This document shows, one piece after another, positions 26,150 to 34,550 of a stretch of DNA of 64,000 bases. Origin of the DNA: Halosegnis rubeus (lineage in GTDB: Archaea > Halobacteriota > Halobacteria > Halobacteriales > Haloarculaceae); the NCBI RefSeq assembly GCF_009184545.1, contig NZ_QJOW01000003.1:77481-141480 (forward strand), read 5' to 3'. The notes beneath the pieces are model-generated. The model searched no databases and was not told where the DNA came from. It saw only the letters and a list, made by a program, of their open reading frames with translations. Within the stretch, counting starts at the first letter, position 1. Each line of letters begins with the position of its first letter. The position numbers and the translations under genes were made by a program.

Positions 26150-26572
26150 CTACAGTGGCCAGAGGTCGAGGTCGGTCGTCTCGTCGTGCTCGCGCACGAG
26201 GTCGGCGTCGAACGCCCGGACGTACAGCTCCCCGGCGAAGACCGTCCCGCTGTTCAGGTGGCCGGCGACCGTCGTGGCGTCCTCGCGTGAACAGACCGCG
26301 TGCGTGTGGGCGAACGGCTCGCCGTCAAGCGTCGAGATGTTGCCGACGCAGGCGGCCACCTCAAGCGGCTCGTCGAAGTACTCGGGGTAGTACTCCTGCT
26401 CGTCTTGGTCGTAGAAGTAGAACTCGACGTCCTGTACCGCGCCCAGTCCCACGAAGAAAGCCGCACCGATGTCCTCCTCGGCGGCGAACGTCTCGATCTG
26501 TGCGCGCCAGTCGCCGCCGTGGTCAAGCCCCGCGACGAACTCGCGTGTCCCTTCGAGTTCGCGGTAATCCAT
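26150..26572 (-). CDS. PPC/DUF296 DNA-binding-like protein
   Basis: 140 residues starting MDYRELEG. The PCC/DUF296 fold is indicated by the histidine-bearing strand EPFAHTHAVCSRED (~90-103), GDWRAQIETFAAEEDIGAAFFVGLGAV and HLNSGTVFAGELYVRAF. Plant relatives are AT-hook proteins; the archaeal ones lack the hook and their role is unknown. Stop codon touches the polD ATG with no gap, so the two are surely co-transcribed. An in-frame ATG five codons upstream (26587) is possible. Confidence 0.82.
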   Translation of the reverse strand: MDYRELEGTREFVAGLDHGGDWRAQIETFAAEEDIGAAFFVGLGAVQDVEFYFYDQDEQEYYPEYFDEPLEVAACVGNISTLDGEPFAHTHAVCSREDATTVAGHLNSGTVFAGELYVRAFDADLVREHDETTDLDLWPL

Positions 26573-26719
26573 GTCCACAGCGAACACTCCTGCAGACTAA
26601 AGCCTACCGTGAGAATCGATAGTTCCACTCGAAACGGAGGGGTCTGCAGCGAGGCCGGAGTTCGGGAGCCGACGAACGGTGGCCGGAACAATTTAGCCTC
26701 CTCGCTAGAACGGCCAGCC

Positions 26720-27094
26720 ATGACAGGAGAGCGGCTGTACGACCGGCTGGGCGGGCGCGAGGGAATCGCCGACGTGGTCGACGATTTCTACGCGCAACTG
26801 GTCGGCGACGACGAGCTCGGCGAGTTCTTCGCCGACGCGGATATCAAGCGACTCCGCGAGACCCAGACCGACTTCCTCTGTGAGGCGGCCGGTGGTCCGG
26901 AGACGTACGACGGACCCTCGGTTCGGGACGCACATCTCCACGTGCCGTTTGCTCCCGCACACATCGACCGCGCGGTCGAACTGCTGTATCGGAGTCTCGA
27001 GGAACACGGCGTCCCGGACGAGGACGCCGACGCGGTAGTGGAAGCCGTGACAGCGTATCAGGAGGAGCTGCTGGCGCGTCCCGACGACGAGTAA
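26720..27094 (+). CDS. Group 1-type truncated haemoglobin
   Basis: 124 residues. The N-terminal RLGGREGIADVVDDFYAQL (~8-26) is the truncated-globin A/B-helix pattern, with FADADIKRLRETQTDFLCEAAGG (E-helix region) and the proximal histidine in VRDAHLHVPF (~73-82). It binds O2 or NO at haem; a role in NO detoxification or O2 sensing is inferred. Convergent with orc1 (8-bp gap). Confidence 0.9.
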   Translation: MTGERLYDRLGGREGIADVVDDFYAQLVGDDELGEFFADADIKRLRETQTDFLCEAAGGPETYDGPSVRDAHLHVPFAPAHIDRAVELLYRSLEEHGVPDEDADAVVEAVTAYQEELLARPDDE

Positions 27095-27102
27095 GTCCCC
27101 CG

Positions 27103-28746
27103 TCAGTTGTCGAAGCGCGCCTGGACGAACGGCTGTGCGTCCTCGACCTCACCGATGCGCGAGTCAGACAGCAGGACGGCCTCCGTCTCTTCGATCGGAA
27201 CCGACAGCGAGATTTCCTTCGTGCGGCCGTATCGGCCCTTCGAGACGACGACCGCGTTGACGATGCCGAGCATGTCGAGTTCGGAGATGAGGTCGGTGAC
27301 GCGGCGTTGGGTGAGCACGTCGGCGTCGATCTCCTCACACAGTCGCTTGTAGATGTTGAACACCTCGCCGGTGTTGATGTTGTGGACGCCGTTCTTCTCT
27401 AACAGGACGGTCGCGTACAAGACGAGTTTCGACTGCATCGGCAGCGTGCGGACCACCTCGACCACGCGGTCGAGTTCGATTTTCTCCTGTGCCTTGCGGA
27501 CGTGCTCTTCGTGGACCTTCTCGGTGCGGTCGCGCTCGGCGAGTTCGCCGGCAGTTCGCAGGAGGTCGAGCGCGCGCCGCGCGTCACCGTGCTCTTGGGC
27601 GGCGAAGGCCGCACACAAGGGAATCACGTCGTCGCCCAGCGAGTCCGGCTTGAACGCGACCTCCGAACGCTGTTGGAGGATGTCGCGCAGTTGGGTGGCG
27701 TCGTAGGGCGGAAAGACGATTTCCTCCTCGCCGAGGGAAGATTTCACGCGAGGGTCGAGAAACTCGGTGAACTTCAGGTCGTTCGAGATTCCCATGATGG
27801 AAACGCGGGAGTTGTCGAGCTGTGAGTTCATCCGCGAGAGATTATACAGGGTGTCGTCACCGGATTTCTCGACCAGCTTGTCGATCTCGTCGAGCATGAT
27901 GACGACCACGCGCTCGTGGTAGTCGACGGCGTCGAAGAACGTCTGATACACTCGGTCGGTTGGCCAGCCGGTCATCGGGGCCGGCTCGAACTCCTCGTAG
28001 TCGGCCTCCAGTTTCTCGATTCGAGCGTCGAGCTCGTCGACGCTCGCGAACGGTCCCTCCGACACGTCGAGGTCGTCGGCGAGCACGGTCTCGACCGACG
28101 GACCGTCGTCGATGTCGTCGGTCGAGTCCTCGTCGGTACGGGCGGCCACCGCACGCTCACGGAGGTCCCGCAGCGCCGATAGCTTCTCTTCGACGAGTCG
28201 TTCGTTCTCGTCGATGAACTTGTTCGCGAGCTGCGTGAGCACGCGGTACTGGGTGTCGGTCACCTCACAGTTGATGTACTGCACTTCACAGGGCACCTCG
28301 TACTTCTTCGAGGTGGTCTCCAGTTCCTCGGAGACGAACTTCGCGCTCGCAGTCTTGCCCGTTCCGGTCTTCCCGTAGATGAGGATATTAGAGGGAGTGT
28401 CCCCGCGGAGAGCCGTGACGAGGATGGTCGCCATGTTGTTAATCTGCTCCTCGCGGTGGGGAAGCTTGTGTGGGGTGTAGGACGGACGGAGTACTTCCTT
28501 GTTCTCGAAGATGGGTTCACCTTCGAGCAGGTCGTCGAAGAGACCACGCGACGCCTCGTCCGGCTCGTCGGCCTGCTCGTCGAGGACGATGTCGTCGAGG
28601 TCGATGTCCGCGGTGTCGATAGAATCGTGTCCGCCGGCCGCGTCGTCGCTGCCGTCGAGATCGAACTCCCCCGTCGTTTCGTCTGTGGAAGCCGACTCTG
28701 TGGCGGGCGGTTCGTCGTCCTCGGCGTCCGGAGTGTCGTCTGTCAT
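27103..28746 (-). CDS. orc1: Origin-linked Orc1/Cdc6 initiator
   Basis: 547 residues. A long acidic N-terminal extension (~1-60) is typical of haloarchaeal Orc1. AAA+ core: Walker A IYGKTGTGKTASAKF (~127-141), an acidic insertion (~200-230), Walker B VVIMLDEIDKLV (~278-289), sensor 1 RVSIMGISND (~313), sensor 2 GDARRALDLLRTAGE (~385). The C-terminal winged helix is around 430-520. It is transcribed away from the origin that begins right at its 5' end, the standard pairing of initiator gene and cognate origin. Confidence 0.96.
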   Translation of the reverse strand: MTDDTPDAEDDEPPATESASTDETTGEFDLDGSDDAAGGHDSIDTADIDLDDIVLDEQADEPDEASRGLFDDLLEGEPIFENKEVLRPSYTPHKLPHREEQINNMATILVTALRGDTPSNILIYGKTGTGKTASAKFVSEELETTSKKYEVPCEVQYINCEVTDTQYRVLTQLANKFIDENERLVEEKLSALRDLRERAVAARTDEDSTDDIDDGPSVETVLADDLDVSEGPFASVDELDARIEKLEADYEEFEPAPMTGWPTDRVYQTFFDAVDYHERVVVIMLDEIDKLVEKSGDDTLYNLSRMNSQLDNSRVSIMGISNDLKFTEFLDPRVKSSLGEEEIVFPPYDATQLRDILQQRSEVAFKPDSLGDDVIPLCAAFAAQEHGDARRALDLLRTAGELAERDRTEKVHEEHVRKAQEKIELDRVVEVVRTLPMQSKLVLYATVLLEKNGVHNINTGEVFNIYKRLCEEIDADVLTQRRVTDLISELDMLGIVNAVVVSKGRYGRTKEISLSVPIEETEAVLLSDSRIGEVEDAQPFVQARFDN

Positions 28747-28758
28747 AGTTGGGTCGTG

Positions 28759-28781
28759 ACCCCGCTGTTTCGGGTGGAGTG
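28759..28781 (+). promoter_or_regulatory. Origin recognition box 1
   Basis: CCCCGCTGTTTCGGGTGGAG: matches the core of box 2 (CTGTTTCAGGTGGAA) with few differences. It sits right next to the orc1 start, so Orc1 binding here could also repress its own gene; that part is inference. Confidence 0.85.
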
Positions 28782-29242
28782 CCGACGCGCGTGTACTGAT
28801 ACCTCCGTTGGGCCGGGCAAGGCCGGCTGTGTCGAGGGTGCGTGCTATCGGCAGGGGCCAGTGAGTGCAAACGAACTGGTGGTGGTACGACTATTAAGTA
28901 TTACGGAGACAGGGTCGGAGAATGGGGAGTACAGTGTCGAACACCAACGTTGCGAGTGGAACGTCGACCCCAGTAACGCTCTTCGGCGGGCAGCAGAACC
29001 ACGACGGTCGACAGAACAGCCCCCGAGGGTGTCGATTTCGACTCGAACAGCCGACGTTGTCCGCTTGGTCTTCGTCCGTCAAGCAGCTGGCAACAGTGGG
29101 AGTCGTCGAGTTACTAGAGGTGAAACGGCGCTTGCTAGGTGTCCCTAGGGATACTAGTAGTCACGTAACACAGGGAGTGATACTAGGGGCCTACCGTCGT
29201 CTCGTCTACCGATTCTAGGAATGGTGAAGTCAGAAGGGCCGA

Positions 29243-29270
29243 ACCCCCACCCCACTGTTTCAGGTGGAAC
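29243..29270 (+). promoter_or_regulatory. Origin recognition box 2 (full, with C/G-string)
   Basis: The best box: a C-rich string CCCCCACCCC followed by ACTGTTTCAGGTGGAAC. It is on the left of the A/T-rich core. A second G-string (CCCGGGGGTGGGGGT) follows at ~29281-29295. Confidence 0.92.
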
Positions 29271-29312
29271 GGCAATCACACCCGGGGGTGGGGGTCAGAA
29301 CACGTCGAACTA

Positions 29313-29350
29313 GGCCTAGATAAGCCGGTATCTTTAATATAGATACCGAA
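29313..29350. other. Putative duplex-unwinding element
   Basis: A/T-rich segment with an inverted repeat CGGTATCT (29326-29333) / AGATACCG (29341-29348) around TTAATAT. It lies between inverted boxes 2 and 3, where melting is expected. A second A/T-rich patch with AGCTATCTATCG and CCTATTCTATCGG is at ~29420-29470. Confidence 0.65.
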
Positions 29351-29497
29351 TAACCAAACCCGTACTAGACAAAGCGGTCTGTGGAGTGGGGTTGTGGTGG
29401 TTTAGTCGTGTGAATCGCCTATTTTTCGAGGTAGAAGCTATCTATCGCCGATATCCTATTCTATCGGTATTCGCGGGTGGGGTGAGGTGTTAGCGGG

Positions 29498-29526
29498 TTC
29501 CAGTCGAAACAAAGGGGTGGGGGTTG
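29498..29526 (-). promoter_or_regulatory. Origin recognition box 3 (inverted)
   Basis: On the minus strand it reads a C-string CCCCCACCCC then TTTGTTTCGACTGGAA, matching box 2 in opposite orientation. Boxes 2 and 3 thus face each other across the A/T-rich core. Confidence 0.85.
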
Positions 29527-29550
29527 CACGATACCCCATCTACAGCCTGA

Positions 29551-30094
29551 ACCCGACCGCGGTCACCGACAGTTCGGTCACTACGCGACGCCACACTATG
29601 CGACATCATCTCATGGTTTCGCTCTTTCATCGTGTATCACCGCGAGTCTGTCTGCCAGTCGACTGACGTGCGACAGCCGAACGTCTGACACGTGCCGAAG
29701 AAGACAAACCACTGTCGGTCGCCGACGAGTCTCCCCAGCCGCGTCCGGGCGACCGCCTCGGGTCGAGTCGGCTAGCGTGCGCGCCCGCGGGTACAATCAA
29801 AAGGAGACACAAGAGAACAAAAGAGGCGACACAAGGGAAGAAAAGACAACACAAGGGGAGCGACCCCACGACCGGGGCGAATCGAGGGGAGCGACCGCGA
29901 CAAAACGTGACGGAGTCGAACAGGAGACGACGCCCACAGGCAACACCGAGGTTCCGGTTGATTCGACATGGTCGCGGCCGACAGACCACCGGCAGACGGC
30001 GGCTCGGGACCTGTTGTCTGACACAAGCTTAAGTGCGCGTAGCGAAGTGATACGCACAGAGCGGCCCACGTCACACGGGCTGTCGGAGGAACGG
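29551..30094. other. Non-coding, purine-rich right flank of the origin
   Basis: No gene. At about 29800-29885 the plus strand is strongly purine-biased with repeated ACACAAG(G/A) motifs (about 29806, 29830 and 29850). A TATA-like AAGCTTAAGT at ~30025-30034 is the likely oapA promoter, giving a leader of about 40 nt, and GGAGGA at ~30086-30091 is a ribosome-binding site. Confidence 0.55.
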
Positions 30095-30736
30095 ATGGGA
30101 CTACTCACCAATATCAAGTCAAGCATCTCCACGGTGACGTCGAGTCTGTTCGCGGGGTCGGAGCCGAAGCGAATCGGTATCTATGGCCCGCCGAACGCAG
30201 GCAAGACGACACTTGCGAACCGTATCGCCCGCGACTGGACCGGCGACGCCATCGGTCCTGAGAGTCACGTACCACACGAGACACGCCGCGCCCGCCGCAA
30301 GGAGGACGTCGAAATCAAACGCGACGGCCGCACCGTCTCCATCGACATCGTCGACACGCCGGGTGTCACGACGAAGATCGACTACGAGGAGTTCCTCGAA
30401 CACGACATCGAGAAGGAAGACGCGGTCCGGCGGTCTCGCGAGGCCACGGAGGGCGTCGCCGAGGCGATGCACTGGCTGCGAGAGGACGTCGACGGCGTCA
30501 TCTACGTGCTCGACGCCACGACCGACCCGTTCACGCAGGTGAACACGATGCTCATCGGCATCATCGAGAGTCAGGACCTCCCCGTTCTCATCCTCGCCAA
30601 CAAGACGGACCTTGAGGACGCGTCGGTCAAACGCATCCGGGACGCGTTCCCGCAACACGAGACGATTCCCCTCTCGGCGCTCGAAGGTGACAACATGGAC
30701 GAAGTGTACGACAAAATCGCGGAGTACTTTGGATAA
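30095..30736 (+). CDS. oapA: OapA, Era-like small GTPase
   Basis: 213 residues. G1 GPPNAGKTT (~31-39), G3 DTPGV (~88), G4 NKTD (~169-172) and a G5-like PLSALEG. Origin-associated protein A, always next to the orc1-linked origin in haloarchaea; molecular role not established. I chose the ATG at 30095 because GGAGGA lies 4-9 nt upstream and the longer frame to 29777 runs through the purine-rich flank. First gene of an oapA-oapB-oapC operon, coupled by TAATG. Confidence 0.92.
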   Translation: MGLLTNIKSSISTVTSSLFAGSEPKRIGIYGPPNAGKTTLANRIARDWTGDAIGPESHVPHETRRARRKEDVEIKRDGRTVSIDIVDTPGVTTKIDYEEFLEHDIEKEDAVRRSREATEGVAEAMHWLREDVDGVIYVLDATTDPFTQVNTMLIGIIESQDLPVLILANKTDLEDASVKRIRDAFPQHETIPLSALEGDNMDEVYDKIAEYFG

Positions 30737-31113
30737 TGCCCGAATCACAACGCTCCGACGACGGCGTCCAAATCGACATGATCAGCGCCGAGCGGATGGA
30801 CGGGCTCCGCACGATGGAGAAGATTCGGCTCATCCTCGACAGCGTCCACGAGGGTAACATCGTCATCCTGGAGAAGGGGCTCGACCCCGACGAGGAGTCG
30901 AAGCTAATCGAGGTGACGATGTCCGAAATCTCGCCCGACGGCTTCACCGGCATCGAAATCGAGACAATCCCGACCGGCGAAGAGACCGGTCTATTCGGGA
31001 AGCTGATGGGCAAATCCTCAAAGGGGAAGCTGACCGTCATCGGGCCGGCAAACCGCATCGAGACGCTGCACAAAGACGAGAACCTCATCAGCACTCTCAT
31101 CCACGACCAGTAG
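30736..31113 (+). CDS. oapB: OapB, DUF2073 protein
   Basis: 125 residues. The DUF2073 pattern covers most of the protein: LRTMEKIRLILDSVHEGNIVILEKGLDPDEESKLIEVTM, then a hydrophobic IGPANRIETLHKDENLIS tail. Its start codon overlaps the oapA stop (TAATG) and its stop abuts the oapC start. Function unknown; genomic linkage with the origin and with the Era-like GTPase is the main clue. RNA- or DNA-binding is possible but not shown. Confidence 0.9.
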   Translation: MPESQRSDDGVQIDMISAERMDGLRTMEKIRLILDSVHEGNIVILEKGLDPDEESKLIEVTMSEISPDGFTGIEIETIPTGEETGLFGKLMGKSSKGKLTVIGPANRIETLHKDENLISTLIHDQ

Positions 31114-32223
31114 ATGCCCCACCAGTGCACCGCCTGTGGCTACACGTTCGCCGACGGGTCGAAGGAGATGCTCGGCGGCTGTCCCGAGTGTGGCGGCAAC
31201 AAGTTCCAGTTCCAACCCGACGGCGAGGGGTTCGACGACCCCGAGGAGTCGGACAGCCCGCCCGAATCGGCCGACCCCGGCGGTGCCGCCTCTACGGTCG
31301 GACGCGCCGCGACCAAGGTCCGGGATCTCGTCTCCGGCGAGGAGGCTCCCGACGAGCGCAACGAGCGCAACGACCCCGACGACTCCGTCGACGCCACCTC
31401 TGGCGACGAGCAGACGGACCCGCTGTCGGCCGACTCGCCGAGCGACACGACGCCACCGAGCGCATCGGTCTCCGCGACGACGGACGACTCCACCCGAAAC
31501 GAGGGGGAATCGACCTCGGGGACCGGGACAGAGACCGCCGACAGTGATATGCCGAGTGCCGACGCTCCGTGGCCCGACTCCTCCGATGCGGCCGACCCAA
31601 TCCGACGCGGTGGGCTCAACGAGGACGGTTCGGCCATTACCGACGATGACACCCGAGACGGTTCGGACGCGACGCCATCTGCGACCGACACACCCACAGC
31701 CGGCGAGCAGCCCGACGGTGCGGACGACGGCCCGACCGCCGACGCGTCGACTGCTGACGAGTCTGAGACGGACGCCGACATCATCGACGCCGACGCCGAC
31801 AGAGAGTTCGACAGCGAGGACCGCGCGCAGGCGAGTGCCCGGTCGGATGTCGTCTCCGACGAGGAGCTCCCTGACACCGACGAGACAGCAGACGCTGAAG
31901 AGACAGCGTCTCCCGAACAGCCGACCGACTTCGACGAGCAGTCGGACGATACCGACGGATTGGTCGACGGCGACGACCGTCCCCGACCGTCCGACGGCCG
32001 GGTCGTCTCCGAACCGAGCGAGGACGAGACGGATATGGCAGAGCTTCGCGAACAGCTCAACGACCAGTTCGAGTCCATCAAGATCGTCGAACCCGGCCAG
32101 TACGAACTGAATCTGATGGAGCTGTACGACCGCGACGAGTACATCATCGCGCTGCGCGAGAACGGTCGGTACGTCATCCAGATGCCCGAAGAGTGGCTCG
32201 GCGACCGCGACATCGGCGAGTAG
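31114..32223 (+). CDS. oapC: OapC/ArvC-type zinc-ribbon protein with long acidic linker
   Basis: 369 residues. N-terminal zinc ribbon CTACGYTFADGSKEMLGGCPECG (residues 5-8 and ~26-29 carry the four Cys; only part shown as motif CxxC...CPEC). Residues ~45-305 are a low-complexity Asp/Glu/Ser/Thr linker. The C-terminal ~60 residues are conserved (IKIVEPGQYELNLMEL, then YVIQMPEEWLGD). Third gene of the oap operon, with no gap after oapB. The linker is very poorly folded by composition and may tether the ribbon to the C-terminal domain. Confidence 0.88.
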   Translation: MPHQCTACGYTFADGSKEMLGGCPECGGNKFQFQPDGEGFDDPEESDSPPESADPGGAASTVGRAATKVRDLVSGEEAPDERNERNDPDDSVDATSGDEQTDPLSADSPSDTTPPSASVSATTDDSTRNEGESTSGTGTETADSDMPSADAPWPDSSDAADPIRRGGLNEDGSAITDDDTRDGSDATPSATDTPTAGEQPDGADDGPTADASTADESETDADIIDADADREFDSEDRAQASARSDVVSDEELPDTDETADAEETASPEQPTDFDEQSDDTDGLVDGDDRPRPSDGRVVSEPSEDETDMAELREQLNDQFESIKIVEPGQYELNLMELYDRDEYIIALRENGRYVIQMPEEWLGDRDIGE

Positions 32224-32297
32224 CCCTCGAGTCCTCCTATCGACCGTCGCGTGTGGGAACTGAAGACTTAACCACTCGCACGCAGAGTCTCGATACA

Positions 32298-32384
32298 ATG
32301 AGTGATGCTACGAAGGTCGTCCTCGGTACCGTCGGCGTCGCCGCGCTCGCCTCGCTCGCGGTCATCGCCGTCCTCGTCGCCTGA
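32298..32384 (+). CDS. Tiny single-pass membrane protein
   Basis: 28 residues: MSDATKVVLGTVG followed by a hydrophobic helix VAALASLAVIAVLVA. It starts at an ATG 74 nt after oapC, with a TTAACCACT-type box at about 32268-32276, ~25 nt upstream. So it may have its own leaderless transcript. One-helix proteins this short are common but unverified. Confidence 0.5.
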   Translation: MSDATKVVLGTVGVAALASLAVIAVLVA

Positions 32385-32392
32385 GGATTCCG

Positions 32393-33193
32393 ATGTTCAC
32401 CGACCGCGACCTCGACTCGGCGCTCGCTGCCGTCCGTGAGCAACACGCACCTAGAGCCGTCGTGCTCGACGCCGAACAGGACTTCGAGACGCTTGATCCG
32501 GCCGTCGCAGAGCAGTTGGGATTGCGCGCGGACGAACTCGAGTTGTTCGAGTACGACCCGCGGTGGGTACCCGACGACGCTCCCGACGCGTTACACGAGC
32601 TCGCGAGCGACGCGTTCACCGTCGGTGCACCCGGCGACGGCGGCGTGACGTGGACCCGCCAGACTGACCCGCCATTCGTGTTCGTCAAACCGCGGACGAC
32701 CGGCTCGCCCGACGCGTTCGTCGACTTTCTCATCGGGACGGCCCTCGTCGAAATCGGCACGGGCGTCCCAGAACAGTTCCTCGGTTTCTTCGGCGCGCGG
32801 TATCTGGAGTTCGCCGAGCGGTCGCCGCTGTCGCCGGTCGACACCTACCAGCTCGCGGCCGCGCTGTACGAGGCGTACAAGGGTGTCCACACACGGGGTA
32901 TCTTCGCCGGCTGGGCCGACGACCACCCTGACCTCTACGCGCAGTGGGTCGACGCCGGCGAGCGGCTGCAGCCGCGACTCGACAGTCTCTCGTCGGAGCT
33001 CGCGCGCAACCAGACGAGCTTCGCGGCCGCGGCCGAACTCGCGTGTGCGGCAGTCAAACACGCCGGTGAGGACGGTATCGAGCTTCCGGCCCCGTTCAGC
33101 GCGCTCGCGACGGAGGCGTACGCCGACCACGGGAGCGAGTACGCACTCCAGTGGGCGACGCGAACGTTCGACGCGCTCGGCGTCGGGGACTAA
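32393..33193 (+). CDS. Conserved haloarchaeal protein (possibly DUF7089)
   Basis: 266 residues, starting 8 bp after the tiny membrane gene. Mostly helical, cytoplasmic, no known catalytic motif. Conserved-looking patches: FVFVKPRTTGSPDAFVDFLIG (~98-118), QFLGFFGARYLEFAE and LYEAYKGVHTRGIFAGWADDHP. From memory, genes of this type sit beside OapC in haloarchaea and are listed as DUF7089. Convergent with the RecA-like gene, overlapping by 4 nt. Confidence 0.65.
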   Translation: MFTDRDLDSALAAVREQHAPRAVVLDAEQDFETLDPAVAEQLGLRADELELFEYDPRWVPDDAPDALHELASDAFTVGAPGDGGVTWTRQTDPPFVFVKPRTTGSPDAFVDFLIGTALVEIGTGVPEQFLGFFGARYLEFAERSPLSPVDTYQLAAALYEAYKGVHTRGIFAGWADDHPDLYAQWVDAGERLQPRLDSLSSELARNQTSFAAAAELACAAVKHAGEDGIELPAPFSALATEAYADHGSEYALQWATRTFDALGVGD

Positions 33194-33768
33194 AATTCAA
33201 CGGTGACGGTACCGTCCTCGCTCAGTTCGATGACGGCCTCGAAGAGGTCGCGGTAGCCGGCGACCACGTCGGCGTCGTGGACCTCCTCCGCGAGGTGGAA
33301 CAACCCAACGGCGTCGTACTCTCCCAGCAAGTCGAGAATCGCCTCCACTGCCTCGCGAGCGTTGTCCTCGTCGGCGTAGTAGGCGAGTTCCGTGATGGAG
33401 TCGAAGGAGACGCGGAGCTTCCCCTCGTGGTTCTGGAGGAACCACTCTACCTTCTGAACGAGCGCGTCGGTGTCGTCGGGCGCGGAGATGTAGTGGACGC
33501 TCTCGGACGTGCGTCGTGAGTAGCCACGCTCTACGGAGAGGGTGTCGAGGATGTCTGTCGTGTCGCGGTCCACCTCGTAGTAGTCGAGTTTCTGTGCGAC
33601 CTCACGCGCGGTGGTTCTGGTGGAGACGACGAGCCGGTGGTCCGTGTCGGTCTTCAGGAAGTCGGTGTCGATACGGTCCGTCTCACCCGTCGACGGGTGG
33701 ACGAGCAGGATGCCAGTGCCACCGGGAATCGTCTCAGGTGTGTTCTCGATAGCGAGGTCGTACTCCAT
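33190..33768 (-). CDS. RecA-superfamily-like protein without Walker A (possibly DUF7090)
   Basis: 192 residues. The pattern follows a KaiC/RecA-like domain: PGGTGILLVHPSTGETDRI where the P-loop should be, HRLVVSTRTTAREV, a Walker-B-like RVSFDSITELAYYA (~125). The P-loop GK[T/S] is absent, so ATP binding is doubtful. Related haloarchaeal proteins act as sensor-domain signal proteins. The name DUF7090 is from memory. Function unknown. Confidence 0.6.
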   Translation of the reverse strand: MEYDLAIENTPETIPGGTGILLVHPSTGETDRIDTDFLKTDTDHRLVVSTRTTAREVAQKLDYYEVDRDTTDILDTLSVERGYSRRTSESVHYISAPDDTDALVQKVEWFLQNHEGKLRVSFDSITELAYYADEDNAREAVEAILDLLGEYDAVGLFHLAEEVHDADVVAGYRDLFEAVIELSEDGTVTVEF

Positions 33769-33847
33769 ACCCTCCGTGGGAGTGGCTCCGTCTTAAATCT
33801 CGAAGGTCCGGCGGAACCGTTTTCTCTCGGCGACCGTAGCTACGCGC

Positions 33848-34036
33848 GTGAACGAACAGCGACAGCAAGCGCTCGCGGTGTGGTCGATGCTGGTCGTCGC
33901 CTTCCTGGTCGTCGGTGGCCTCCTCACCACACAGGGTGCGTTCGAACCGGCGTTCGTCGCCCTCTACTGGAGTCCGATCGCCGGAGCAACGCTCGTCGGG
34001 ATTCTCCCGCGCCCGTGGGAGGCGCTGACGGCCTGA
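33848..34036 (+). CDS. Small two-helix membrane protein
   Basis: 62 residues from a GTG start. Two hydrophobic helices (LAVWSMLVVAFLVVGGLL and FVALYWSPIAGATLVGIL). Next to but divergent from the RecA-like gene at 33768, with an 80-bp gap; convergent with DUF2391. No recognised family. Confidence 0.55.
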   Translation: MNEQRQQALAVWSMLVVAFLVVGGLLTTQGAFEPAFVALYWSPIAGATLVGILPRPWEALTA

Positions 34037-34037
34037 G

Positions 34038-34469
34038 TCAGAAGACCGTATCCGCCGTCGCCGCGCCGACGACGGAGAAGATCGCGCCGATAGCGATGGC
34101 GCGCGCGCCGGTCGCCAGCCGGTCGCCTGCCTCGACGCCGAACTCGGCGAAGAACGTCTCCGGTGCACCGACCACCAGCGCCAGGACGGCGACGGAACCG
34201 AAGGAGACGAACATGAGCGAGACGAATCGGATGGGGACGCCGGCCACCTCTCGTTCGCGGTCCGGGTCGCGGTCGCTGTCGGCCTTGTACAGCGCGCCGT
34301 AGCCGATGGCGAAGACGAGAAACACCGCGAGGACACCTTGAACTGCACTCATCTCGCTGGCGAGTTGCCACACCTCCGCGGTGACGACGAACGGGCCGGC
34401 GAGCAGGAAGCCGCCGACCACCTGTTGGGCGATATCGGTGAGTCGGAATCGGCGACGTGAACTGACCAT
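34038..34469 (-). CDS. DUF2391-type integral membrane protein
   Basis: 143 residues starting MVSSRRRFRLTDIAQQ. Four predicted membrane helices: VVGGFLLAGPFVVTAEVW, VQGVLAVFLVFAIGYGAL, FVSLMFVSFGSVAVLALVV and AIAIGAIFSVVGAATADTV. The pattern is that of DUF2391. Function unknown. The start was set at 34469, since the upstream frame lies antisense to the methyltransferase gene. Confidence 0.75.
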   Translation of the reverse strand: MVSSRRRFRLTDIAQQVVGGFLLAGPFVVTAEVWQLASEMSAVQGVLAVFLVFAIGYGALYKADSDRDPDREREVAGVPIRFVSLMFVSFGSVAVLALVVGAPETFFAEFGVEAGDRLATGARAIAIGAIFSVVGAATADTVF

Positions 34470-34550
34470 ACCGTGAGTCACCGTCGCCCGGATAAAATCC
34501 AGCGCTCCCCCGAACACACGGCTGAAGTGGACCGGCCCCCTCGCGCCGGT

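Larger units (their letters stand above)
28747..29550. other. oriC: Chromosomal replication origin (oriC)
   Basis: An intergenic region between orc1 and the oap operon with lower GC than its surroundings. It has at least three origin recognition boxes, two of which (29243 and 29498) are inverted relative to each other around an A/T-rich core with an 8-bp inverted repeat. Weaker box-like pieces lie at about 29115-29126 (AGGTGAAACGG) and 29027-29046. Extra short palindromes (TCCCTAGGGA at ~29142, ACTAGTAGT at ~29153) cluster on the left. The whole layout matches the haloarchaeal orc1-linked origin. Confidence 0.93.
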
